A DNA stretch of 64,000 nucleotides from Spirosoma sp. SC4-14 (GTDB lineage Bacteria; Bacteroidota; Bacteroidia; Cytophagales; Spirosomataceae), in contig NZ_CP147518.1 of NCBI RefSeq assembly GCF_037201965.1, positions 2,169,001 through 2,233,000 of the forward strand. Reading direction: 5' to 3'. Numbering within the stretch: position 1 is the stretch's first letter; each line of letters begins with the position of its first letter. Below the pieces are notes generated by a model. The model was not told where the DNA came from. It saw only the letters and a program-made list of their open reading frames with translations, and searched no databases. The translations under genes and the position numbers were made by a program. This document shows, one piece after another, positions 17,541-25,531 of this stretch.

Positions 17541-17580
17541 AACTGGTTTTGGTAGCTTCATTTGGCTACCAAAACCAGTT
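17541..17580. repeat. Perfect 16-bp hairpin
   Basis: Arms 17541-17556 and 17565-17580 are exact reverse complements with an 8-nt loop. It lies directly after the 3' end of the gene at 17591 (minus strand) and before the promoter of the PD40 gene, the right place for a terminator, although there is no T-run after the stem. Confidence 0.65.
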
Positions 17581-17590
17581 GGAAAGGAGC

Positions 17591-17836
17591 TCAAGCTACT
17601 TCATACTCATGCGGGTCTTCTTCAAAGAGTTCAACTTTGTAAAAGTGATTTCGGCAACGTACACATATATACGCTTTAACAGGAAGGCGCTTGGTGATAC
17701 CCTTCCGGGGCCTACGATTTGGTTCCGAATAGCCACAGGCCGGACAACGTTTGCGAAAGCTAACTTTTCGATAAAGGACGATCAATAGGATAACTGCCAG
17801 CAGAAAGCCAGCAGCGCGAGTGAAAAGAGGATTCAT
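17591..17836 (-). CDS. Small membrane protein with a zinc-ribbon
   Basis: An 81-residue protein with one N-terminal membrane segment (residues 8-23, GFLLAVILLIVLY) followed by a cytoplasmic part carrying CPAC and CVRC, two CxxC knuckles 24 residues apart that likely bind one zinc ion, and an acidic tail (ELFEEDPHEYEVA). No family was recognised. It is too compositionally ordered to be a chance frame. It may be a membrane-tethered adaptor. Confidence 0.7.
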   Translation of the reverse strand: MNPLFTRAAGFLLAVILLIVLYRKVSFRKRCPACGYSEPNRRPRKGITKRLPVKAYICVRCRNHFYKVELFEEDPHEYEVA

Positions 17837-18317
17837 CGTTCAATTAGGTAGTACGCACGAAGCTACTTATTAAGATTTTGTATATGTAAATGATTTTATG
17901 TTAATTAATTATTCGGTATCCGAAATAGGTAGAAACGTTGGGTATAAGTAACTAATAAAGATAATTTTGATTGGAATAAATGGTAAAATTAACCTGATTG
18001 GAATCATTCGTCGACAAAGGAGAGAGCTACTAAAGTCGGTTATAGGAAAGAAGCCCAGAAAAAGCCCCGACAACTAAGCAGCCGCCGGGGACCCGGTTAT
18101 TTCTAAACCCTTAATTAGGGATTCAAATATCCTAAAGAAGAACTACTATACTATCAGATTAATTGGTTTTTAACCAGATTGCAGCCTGTTTTAGCCCGTA
18201 TAGGCACTGAGCCGAAAAAAGGTAAAAGAAGGATATTTATTATGCAGGGAAAATACTATCCGATAAAGTCGATGCCAGGTACGATATTGAAATGATTAAA
18301 ACCATAGGTTTTTGGGG
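17837..18317. other. AT-rich intergenic region, no gene seen
   Basis: A 481-nt AT-rich spacer. I found no reading frame with plausible protein composition, no tRNA-like fold and no strong hairpin; there is only a short CCCCG...CGGGG pairing near 18064-18092. It separates two minus-strand genes. Confidence 0.5.
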
Positions 18318-18980
18318 TTATTGGTTCATCAGCTCGGCAGATTGAGCATTTACGGTTTCCCATAAAAACGGTAGCCAGATGCCCGAATGAGCGTCGTAGA
18401 CTTCGGTAGCGGCTTCGCAGGGGAATAGCTTGTAGTCGAATTTGGGATAATTGTGAACCAGGTAGCCAGGGTAATAATAGATCTTTTGCTGATGGCGGGC
18501 ATGATTGATTTTCTGCAACATCAGGAATTTACCCAAACTATATTTACGGTAGGCTGGATGGTAGAAATTCATAATGCCTGCAATACTATGGGTGCCGTTG
18601 TCGAAAATTCCGGCCGCAATGAGCAGAGCCCCATCCCGAACTTCAACAACGTATGTATCGAAAACATTGTAAGTAGCCCCATCGAACAGACAAGATTCTA
18701 CAGAACCAGGGGCATCGAAGTTAATGGCGTTTCTGTAGAGCGTATAAAGAGCCTCTATTTCGTCCGTCAGTCGGAAAGGCTTTATAGTTACCGAAAATGG
18801 ATCATTCTGTTTGAGCAACCGAAGCTGACTTTTTCCGTATGAAACATTGCCTAACACGATACGGAGCCAGTGCACCGAGTAAAGGATATTATCAAATGCG
18901 ACAAACTGACACGTAAAAATGTACTGCTGCATTCGAAAATATCCTTTGCTTAGGCATATATCCAGTTCGCTTCGTTTCAT
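18318..18980 (-). CDS. GNAT-like protein resembling the C-terminal half of arginyl/leucyl-tRNA-protein transferases
   Basis: A 220-residue cytoplasmic protein. The segment FYHPAYRKYSLGKFLMLQ, then YYYPGYLVHNYPKFDYK, resembles the C-terminal GNAT domain of ATE/Bpt transferases (short strand, then GYW/L-x-x-x-P-K-x-x-YK). It lacks the N-terminal Cys-containing ATE domain, so it is shorter than canonical aminoacyl-tRNA-protein transferases. It might transfer an amino acid from tRNA to a protein or be a divergent acetyltransferase. The assignment rests on motif resemblance alone. Confidence 0.55.
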   Translation of the reverse strand: MKRSELDICLSKGYFRMQQYIFTCQFVAFDNILYSVHWLRIVLGNVSYGKSQLRLLKQNDPFSVTIKPFRLTDEIEALYTLYRNAINFDAPGSVESCLFDGATYNVFDTYVVEVRDGALLIAAGIFDNGTHSIAGIMNFYHPAYRKYSLGKFLMLQKINHARHQQKIYYYPGYLVHNYPKFDYKLFPCEAATEVYDAHSGIWLPFLWETVNAQSAELMNQ

Positions 18981-19140
18981 TCGGGTAGGTAGATTTTACT
19001 GTACTGATCTGGCTTAATTTAAACACAAATTTTTGAAACTGGTTCAGTTGATAACATCAATTTAGTACCCTGCCGCTAGAGACTACGGTAGAATAGAATT
19101 GAACGTTGCAGGGGACCCGTAACCAAAATAGGAGCCAGAA

Positions 19141-21561
19141 TCAGACATCGGCAGGCAGGTAGATCTGAAACGTACTGCCTTCATTGGGTTTGCTGGTGGC
19201 CGTAATAATGCCACTATGGTTAGTGACAATTTTCTGAACAATGGCAAGCCCAATTCCTGTACCTACGTATTGATTTCTACTATGCAGTCGTTGAAATACC
19301 TGGAAAATTCGGTCCAGGTATTTTTCATCAAATCCAATGCCATTATCTTTTATGCTCACCAGATAATAACTGTTCGCTTGCGAAGCAGCGCTTAAACCAG
19401 GTGGTAATTCGGCAAAGGTAAGTTGTTGCGTATGAATATGAATTTGAGTTGATATGTTTGGGCGACGAAACTTTAAGGCATTGGATAACAGATTCTGAAA
19501 AAGTTGCCTGAACTGCGATTCGTCTCCTTTTACGGTTGGCAGCGAATCGATGGTAATTGTAGCCTGGGCTTCGCTGATAGCAATCTCCAGATTGTCGATA
19601 ACCTGATCGATAACCCGCTTCAACGGTACATTGACTGTTAGCTGCTGGTGCGTCGTGATTCGGGAAAAGGCAAGCAAATCTTTAATCAGCGTCGACATTC
19701 GTTCGGCCGCTAGTTGCATTCGGTGAATGAGGTCGGCCCCCTGTTCTAGCTGATCGGCATACTGTTCCTGCAATAGTGTTCCAAACGACTGTATCTTCCG
19801 GAGTGGTTCCTGTAAGTCGTGCGACGCAATAAAGGCAAACTGCTGTAGGTTATGATTGGCTTCCCGTAAATCTTTATTGAGTGATTCCAGCTTGAACTGT
19901 GTTTGCTTTAGTTCGGTAATGTCGAGGAACGACATGACCAGAAACTCGTTCTGACGAACGCCCTGTACTTCGTACCAGATATCGTATCCATCCTGGGTAT
20001 AATGGTTATGATAGCGGAGGGGCATGCCCGTTTCGGCCAGTTTCAGGTATTGGTCCCAGACCTTATTGTTAACCATGCCCGGAAATACCTCCAGCGTGGT
20101 TCGGCCCAGTAGTTCATGGGCCTGTCGACCTGTCATTTGCTGAGCCATTCGATTAATCAGTTCATAGCGCAGATCAACAACTGAGCCGGTGTCTGGATCG
20201 CGAACGATTGAATAGAGGGCAATAGCTGTTAGCGCATTGTCGGTAACAAAACGGAGCTGGTCAGCCTGTTGTTCAATTCGTGCATTGGCTTTCTGCAACG
20301 CCAGCGTTCGGACCTGCACCTGCTGTTCCAGTTCCTGCGCATACTCGCGCTGGGCCGTAATATCTCTGGCAATGCCTCGGAGGAGCAATTTCTTTCGATC
20401 GGTATTATCGCGAACTATCCGCGAAAGGGTCTGGTAGAGTCGCTCCTGGCCCGTCTGGCGATGTTGAATCCGGCACTCCAGAATCAGGGTTGTGTTGATG
20501 GTAGTTGAAACCACCCGCTCCAGGGCCTGCTTTACTTCGTCCCGATTTTGGACCAGATCAACCAATTGCTGAAGATCAATAGGTTCCTGAGCCGAAAAGC
20601 CCAGCCATTCTTTGGCGCGTTCGGAGAGCAGCAGGGCTTTGTCAGAGAGGTTGATTTCGAAGGTCCCGAGTTCGGCCAGTTCAATTGCTTCCCGCAGCCG
20701 TTCTTCACTCGCTCGTAATAGGGCGAGGAGTTGCTTCTGATCGGCCTGGGCTTTCACCTGAGCTGTTACGTCCTGAACAATGCTGATGAAACTATCGGGG
20801 TTTCCATCCTGATCGCGCACAAGTGCCGAGCTAACCTGCCCCCATACAATTGAGCCATCTTTGCGGAGGTAACGTTTGTTGAACACATACGAAGTTGATT
20901 CGCCCCGGAGTAGTTGGTTCACCAGCCCTACATTCTCGTCAATATCGTCGGGGTGGCTAATGGTTCTGAAGTGTTTATCGAACAACTCCTCCTGCGAATA
21001 ACCTACGAACTCGGCAAACGCGGTATTGATTAGTTTTACGTTGCTTTGAGTATCCAGAATAACTACCCCAACCGCTGCATTGGTAAAGGCCGTCTGAAAC
21101 TGTTGTTCAACGGTTTTTAGCGTGGCTTCCTTGTTTTTTTCGTCGGTAACGTCCTGAGCCGTTCCTGAAAAGTAAAAACTTTCTTCTGATTGTGAAATGG
21201 TAGCCCGCCCGGTAATACGAATCCATCGTATGGTTTCATCGGATGGGCTGCTGATTCGATAGTCGATAACGGTTGGTTTTCCGGTATGACGACTAGGGGG
21301 ATTGCTCATCGCATACCGTAAGTGAGGCAAATCCTGAGGATGAATACGGGCCAGAAATTCGTCCAGACGAATCGACGCTTCTGACCATGCATATATTCGC
21401 TGACATTGTTCATCCCAAAGAATCCGGTTTTGATGCGGAAACATTGTCCATAAGCCAATACCTACAGCCTGAAGCGCCTGACTGGTTTGTTGTTTAATCC
21501 GCTGGAGTTCAGCTTTTACTGCAAGTAACTCCTCTTCAACGCTTTTTGTACTGCCCGCCAT
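19141..21561 (-). CDS. Multi-PAS sensor histidine kinase
   Basis: An 806-residue soluble kinase with no membrane segment. A leading coiled coil (residues 5-25) is followed by four PAS/PAC domains (about 30-140, 150-265, 280-405, 440-545), another helix, HisKA with FIASHDLQEPLRKIQ (phospho-acceptor His near 590), and an HATPase with NLLSNALKF, KDNGIGFDE, GTGIGLAIV. It contains no receiver domain. PAS domains suggest sensing of an intracellular ligand, redox state or light. No response regulator is adjacent, so the partner is elsewhere. A promoter match lies at 21588-21617. Confidence 0.93.
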   Translation of the reverse strand: MAGSTKSVEEELLAVKAELQRIKQQTSQALQAVGIGLWTMFPHQNRILWDEQCQRIYAWSEASIRLDEFLARIHPQDLPHLRYAMSNPPSRHTGKPTVIDYRISSPSDETIRWIRITGRATISQSEESFYFSGTAQDVTDEKNKEATLKTVEQQFQTAFTNAAVGVVILDTQSNVKLINTAFAEFVGYSQEELFDKHFRTISHPDDIDENVGLVNQLLRGESTSYVFNKRYLRKDGSIVWGQVSSALVRDQDGNPDSFISIVQDVTAQVKAQADQKQLLALLRASEERLREAIELAELGTFEINLSDKALLLSERAKEWLGFSAQEPIDLQQLVDLVQNRDEVKQALERVVSTTINTTLILECRIQHRQTGQERLYQTLSRIVRDNTDRKKLLLRGIARDITAQREYAQELEQQVQVRTLALQKANARIEQQADQLRFVTDNALTAIALYSIVRDPDTGSVVDLRYELINRMAQQMTGRQAHELLGRTTLEVFPGMVNNKVWDQYLKLAETGMPLRYHNHYTQDGYDIWYEVQGVRQNEFLVMSFLDITELKQTQFKLESLNKDLREANHNLQQFAFIASHDLQEPLRKIQSFGTLLQEQYADQLEQGADLIHRMQLAAERMSTLIKDLLAFSRITTHQQLTVNVPLKRVIDQVIDNLEIAISEAQATITIDSLPTVKGDESQFRQLFQNLLSNALKFRRPNISTQIHIHTQQLTFAELPPGLSAASQANSYYLVSIKDNGIGFDEKYLDRIFQVFQRLHSRNQYVGTGIGLAIVQKIVTNHSGIITATSKPNEGSTFQIYLPADV

Positions 21562-21587
21562 TTGTATAAAGTTATACCGCCTTCGTA

Positions 21588-21617
21588 CAAAAATAGACCA
21601 ATCTGTTTATGTCGTAA
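21588..21617 (-). promoter_or_regulatory. Candidate promoter of the multi-PAS kinase gene
   Basis: On the minus strand TATTTTTG (21595-21588) fits TAnnTTTG. At exactly 19 nt spacing the -33 position reads TTA (21617-21615) instead of TTG. The -7 box lies 26 nt before the ATG. Confidence 0.45.
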
Positions 21618-21708
21618 GTAGTTTATGTGACTTTTTTAGTGACAATGTCCTGTTTTTTAACTTTCGCTACAGTTCGTGCGCAACATAATTGTAGTGATCA
21701 GCTAAAAC

Positions 21709-21744
21709 AGAAAAAGCCCAGACTAGGCAGTCTGGGCTTTTTCT
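21709..21744. terminator. Strong rho-independent terminator of the polysaccharide locus
   Basis: A 16-bp perfect stem (21709-21724 with 21729-21744) with a 4-nt loop has a GC core (GCCCAGACT) and A5/T5 flanks, so it can terminate in both directions. It lies 14 nt after the stop of the WecA-like gene at 21759 and upstream of the kinase gene. Confidence 0.9.
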
Positions 21745-21758
21745 ATAAGCAGGGGCGC

Positions 21759-22967
21759 TTATAAATAGTCTACAATTCGTTTTCCAATGATGCCATTCTG
21801 CAATTCGCGACGCAGCACCGCTCTCCGGCGACGGGGGTGCGTAGAGATATACATAGCCCGCATTTTCAGCATAAAACTCGTGACCATATATAATCCGAAC
21901 AAACCGCCCAGAATAAGCAGCGATTGCGTATTGGTAATGTTGCGGTGCAGGAGGAAGAACAGGATTGTGTTTAGCAGCGATGTGCCACACAAAACGGCTG
22001 TTGCCTGAGCGTGCGTAAGCCCATTATCGAGTAAAATGTGATGCATATGATTCCGGTCGGCCGAAAAGGGGGACCGACGCGCCAGAATACGTACCAGAAA
22101 CACACGTAATGTGTCGAAAATAGGCACAATCAGGATCACGATAGCAATAATAGGAGCGTTAAAGAAAGCAGTTGGCTCAAAGCGGTAGGAGGCATTCAGG
22201 CTCACAAAACGTACGGCAAAGAACGCAAGCATGAAACCAATGATTAGCGAGCCGGTATTACCCATAAATATCTTGCTGGTTTTCGAAAAATTGAACCGAA
22301 GAAAACCAAGCAGCGCACCTGCCAGCGTGAATGCCAGACACGCCATCGTAAAATGATTGGTTAGCAGAAACCAGGCTCCAAACGTGCCGCTGGCAATGGT
22401 GGCAATGCCGCCGGCAAGGCCATCAATACCGTCGATCAGATTAATGGCATTGGTCAGGGCAATAAAAATGAAACAGGTCAGCAGGATACTGATTACTTCA
22501 TCGATATGGTGGAGCCCCATAATTCCGTATAGATAATCGACCCGCAGATCACCGAAAAAGATCAGAATCATAGCAGCCAGTACCTGAAACAGAATTTTTT
22601 TGTTGGGATCTATACCAACCAGATCGTCTTTGATGCCGATGAAAAACAGGATCGTCATTCCGGCCACCGACAGATCAGTTCTGTATACATCGGTCTGGTC
22701 GATACTGGGCCACAGAAAATAGGCAATTAAAATAGCTGCGAAGATGGCAATCCCGCCGAAGGTTGGAGTAGGCGTGGAGTGAGACCGACGGTCGCCGGGT
22801 TTCTCCATCAATGATTTTAATTCAGAAATTTTGATGACGACAGGAATCGACACTACAGAAACAAAACAGGCAACCAGAAATGCCAGAACTGATTGGTACA
22901 GCCCCAGCGCGAACAGATCGTCGTTTAGTTTATTTTGTAGATATGCAAATAATAGATCAAGATTCAT
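21759..22967 (-). CDS. Polyprenyl-phosphate glycosyl-1-phosphate transferase (WecA/MraY family)
   Basis: A 402-residue polytopic inner-membrane protein with about 10-11 membrane segments. Family motifs are KPGDRRSHSTPTPTFGG, the catalytic acidic GIKDD, NAINLIDGIDGLAGG, the MGNTGS loop, and the HMHH element after DRN. It transfers a sugar-1-phosphate from a UDP-sugar to undecaprenyl phosphate, which starts glycan assembly. Its place at the end of the surface-polysaccharide locus suggests it primes that polymer. The sugar cannot be told; GlcNAc-1-P is usual for this family. Confidence 0.92.
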   Translation of the reverse strand: MNLDLLFAYLQNKLNDDLFALGLYQSVLAFLVACFVSVVSIPVVIKISELKSLMEKPGDRRSHSTPTPTFGGIAIFAAILIAYFLWPSIDQTDVYRTDLSVAGMTILFFIGIKDDLVGIDPNKKILFQVLAAMILIFFGDLRVDYLYGIMGLHHIDEVISILLTCFIFIALTNAINLIDGIDGLAGGIATIASGTFGAWFLLTNHFTMACLAFTLAGALLGFLRFNFSKTSKIFMGNTGSLIIGFMLAFFAVRFVSLNASYRFEPTAFFNAPIIAIVILIVPIFDTLRVFLVRILARRSPFSADRNHMHHILLDNGLTHAQATAVLCGTSLLNTILFFLLHRNITNTQSLLILGGLFGLYMVTSFMLKMRAMYISTHPRRRRAVLRRELQNGIIGKRIVDYL

Positions 22968-23144
22968 AAGGCTTCAAGTTGGGTGAGTAGCTCACCGGTT
23001 GGATTCGTTACCAAAACAGTTACCAGACAAGCCCATTTAACTAAAAATATGTGGACAGTGAAAATGCAGATTAATTCAGATTTACCATAAAAATCAATTC
23101 TTTAGCTAAGAACACAAGAATAATTTGATTGAACGGTTCTCTGA

Positions 23145-23924
23145 TTACTTACCGTTCTGGTTCGGTTGTGCGGGTGGTTTGGTAACATATTGCTGTAATT
23201 TACGAAGGGGTTTAAGCCACAGTGTGAAAAAATAAGGTTTCAATCCGTTCATTTCCCAGGCCAGCCGATCTTCTTTGTTGGCTCTAAGCCTGTTTTTTAA
23301 ACTGCTATTACTGATTCCTCCAGCCCGCATCACAATAGTAACTTCATCCATGTAAGCGAGTTTGGCCTTATTTTTGTGAATGAATCGAAGCAACAGTTCG
23401 TAGTCTGCTGCACTTTTCATGTCGAGCCGGAACGTACCATATTTTTCGTAGAGCCAGCGCCGGGCAAAAAACGATAAATGGCCGGGCATCCAACCCCACA
23501 AAAAGGCCCGTTCATGATACCATCCCGAACGCCAGTAGCGTTTCAGCTTCTGGGTATTGGTGCGGTCTACGTAGAGCATATCGCCATAAACAGCATCGCT
23601 ACCGGTTCGTTCGAAGGTGGCGACCATGTTTGCAATGACCCGGTTATGCCGGTAAAAATCGTCGGCATTGAGCAACCCAATTACATCGCCCGTGGCCATG
23701 CCAATTCCTTTATTCATGGCGTCGTATAGACCTTTATCGGGCTCCGATACAAATTGAGCAATTTTTGTACCATATGAGCGAACAATGTCTACGGTGCCAT
23801 CGGTCGATTTTCCGTCAATAATAATGTATTCAATGTTCGGATAAGTTTGATTCAGTACTGAATCGATGCAATCCCGGATGTGCTCCGCTCCATTGAACAC
23901 CACTGTAATGATCGATACGTTCAC
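23145..23924 (-). CDS. Glycosyltransferase family 2
   Basis: A 259-residue cytoplasmic GT-A enzyme: nucleotide-binding start SIITVVFNGAEHIRDCI, then IIIDGKSTDGT, and the metal-binding LLNADDFY (DxD-like) near residue 90. It resembles WfgS/WcaA-type enzymes that add a sugar to a lipid-linked O-unit. A 4-nt overlap with the upstream acetyltransferase gene indicates co-transcription. Acceptor and donor unknown. Confidence 0.9.
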   Translation of the reverse strand: MNVSIITVVFNGAEHIRDCIDSVLNQTYPNIEYIIIDGKSTDGTVDIVRSYGTKIAQFVSEPDKGLYDAMNKGIGMATGDVIGLLNADDFYRHNRVIANMVATFERTGSDAVYGDMLYVDRTNTQKLKRYWRSGWYHERAFLWGWMPGHLSFFARRWLYEKYGTFRLDMKSAADYELLLRFIHKNKAKLAYMDEVTIVMRAGGISNSSLKNRLRANKEDRLAWEMNGLKPYFFTLWLKPLRKLQQYVTKPPAQPNQNGK

Positions 23925-24514
23925 GCCCTGATAATTCGTTTGCGGACCAAAATGGCCGGATTGCCCTGATAGATTCCGTACTCCTCCAGGTCGCGCGTGG
24001 CAACCGAGTTGACCGACAGTACGGCATGTGAATGACAGCGAACGCCTGCGCAGACAATGGCTTTGGCACCAATCCAGACGCCATCGTCAAGCGTGATAGG
24101 CCGGGTTGTCAGATCGAACGTCGACCGGCGGTAGTCATGATTGCCAGTCAGAATCATAGCTCCCTGCGATAGGCAGGAATGATCGCCAATAACGACCTGG
24201 CTCAGGTTATCGATCCATACTTTTTCGCCAATCCAGACGTAGTTGCCTAGCTCCAGGAACCAGGGATATTTGATGTTGACGCCGGGCTTAATCACAACGC
24301 CCTTTCCCATCTTTGCACCAAATAGCTTCAGAATGAAGCGCTTAAAAACCATGGGGAGGGGGAGGTAAGAATTTATCAGAACGGCGTTTACCATAAACCA
24401 GACTATAATTTTCCAGCGAGGGCCCGGTTTATACCAACTAATGTCATATACTGATAAATCAGTTTTTCTCTCTATTTGTTCAGGACCGATTGCCTGGGCT
24501 GAGGTCTTTGCCAT
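23921..24514 (-). CDS. WcaF-like hexapeptide acetyltransferase
   Basis: The 197-residue form starting at 24514 is preferred; the frame continues to 24589, but the extra residues are atypical and lengthen the overlap with the previous gene from 35 to 110 nt. The left-handed beta-helix repeats (VVIKPG, VWIGEKVWID, VVIGDH, GVWIGAKAIVCAGV) and the WYKPGPRWKI N-terminus match the WcaF/WcaB-like colanic acid acetyltransferases. The catalytic His is probably in GNHDY. It likely O-acetylates a residue of the surface polymer. Confidence 0.85.
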   Translation of the reverse strand: MAKTSAQAIGPEQIERKTDLSVYDISWYKPGPRWKIIVWFMVNAVLINSYLPLPMVFKRFILKLFGAKMGKGVVIKPGVNIKYPWFLELGNYVWIGEKVWIDNLSQVVIGDHSCLSQGAMILTGNHDYRRSTFDLTTRPITLDDGVWIGAKAIVCAGVRCHSHAVLSVNSVATRDLEEYGIYQGNPAILVRKRIIRA

Positions 24515-25403
24515 AGTGCGTTCGGAAAAATTGGATAATTGCCTGCTTGTCGCGTCCGGCATGATAATACACTTCAAACATCTTGGCATCTACCAGAAAA
24601 CGGTACCACAGGCCCTGTAAGAAGTGCCACATCAATCCTTTCTGCCCATCTAAAATTCCTAGTCGAATAAAGTACCGATAGAAAAAATACAAAAATGGCC
24701 GAACAAATAACGGCAACGACGCATATTGTATTTTTAGGTACCGGGTTCGTTGTTCCTGGGTGCCTAACAACTTTGGTTCAACGCGTTGTGTCTCGTCGAA
24801 GTTATACTTAATATTCAGCAAATCAATGACTTCGCGAATAGCGTAATTATTATGTTTTTGTGTCCACCACGTTAAGTTATTGAGATTGTGGTCGACCAGA
24901 TCGTGCTGAAACTGAATGGTTTGTCCCGTTGATAGCTTAATATGCTCATCCATCCAGGTTTCTTCGCAGATGCCTTGCTCGCGTCGCCATAGCCGAAGCA
25001 GCCAGATCGGATAGTAAGCGCCATGCCGAATCCACTGATCGAAAAACATCACCCTCCGCTTAACGTATATGCCCGATACGTCTGCGCTTATGGTCGACAG
25101 TTTCTGGTTGATTTCAGCCGCTAATTCGGGCAGAACATATTCATCGGCGTCCATGCGCATCAGCCAAGTGGTCTGGAAAGGCGTATTGGCGATTCCGTAG
25201 TTAAACTGGATCGCATAATTGATCCAGGGGTTTTGTACGACGACAGCACCTAGCGAACGGGCAATTTCAACAGTGCGATCCGTTGAAAATGAATCAACTA
25301 TAAAAACCTTATCCGTAAACGGGTGCAGGCTTTGCAAACACCGGGCAATGTGTTTTTCCTCGTTGTGTGTTAGAATAATGACAGATACGTCGGCCATGCC
25401 CAA
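24480..25403 (-). CDS. Glycosyltransferase family 2 (KdtX/WaaE-like)
   Basis: A 307-residue cytoplasmic GT-A enzyme: SVIILTHNEEKHIARCL at the N-terminus, VDSFSTDRT, the metal-binding MRMDADEY, and WMDEHIKL, which resemble beta-1,4-glucosyltransferases of the LgtF/WaaE group. A second Met codon six nt in (25397) is an equally good start. It begins the four-gene minus-strand block at 21.8-25.4 kb and is divergent from the esterase gene. Confidence 0.88.
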   Translation of the reverse strand: MGMADVSVIILTHNEEKHIARCLQSLHPFTDKVFIVDSFSTDRTVEIARSLGAVVVQNPWINYAIQFNYGIANTPFQTTWLMRMDADEYVLPELAAEINQKLSTISADVSGIYVKRRVMFFDQWIRHGAYYPIWLLRLWRREQGICEETWMDEHIKLSTGQTIQFQHDLVDHNLNNLTWWTQKHNNYAIREVIDLLNIKYNFDETQRVEPKLLGTQEQRTRYLKIQYASLPLFVRPFLYFFYRYFIRLGILDGQKGLMWHFLQGLWYRFLVDAKMFEVYYHAGRDKQAIIQFFRTHYGKDLSPGNRS

Positions 25404-25531
25404 GTAGTAGATCTATTAAAATAGTATAGCTGTAGATTATATTTAATATCTAGAAGCAATTATTTTTACAAGACCACTTTATACTGGTTAATGCTGCAAT
25501 ATTATCACTTTTTTTAGCCAAGAAAAAGTCA

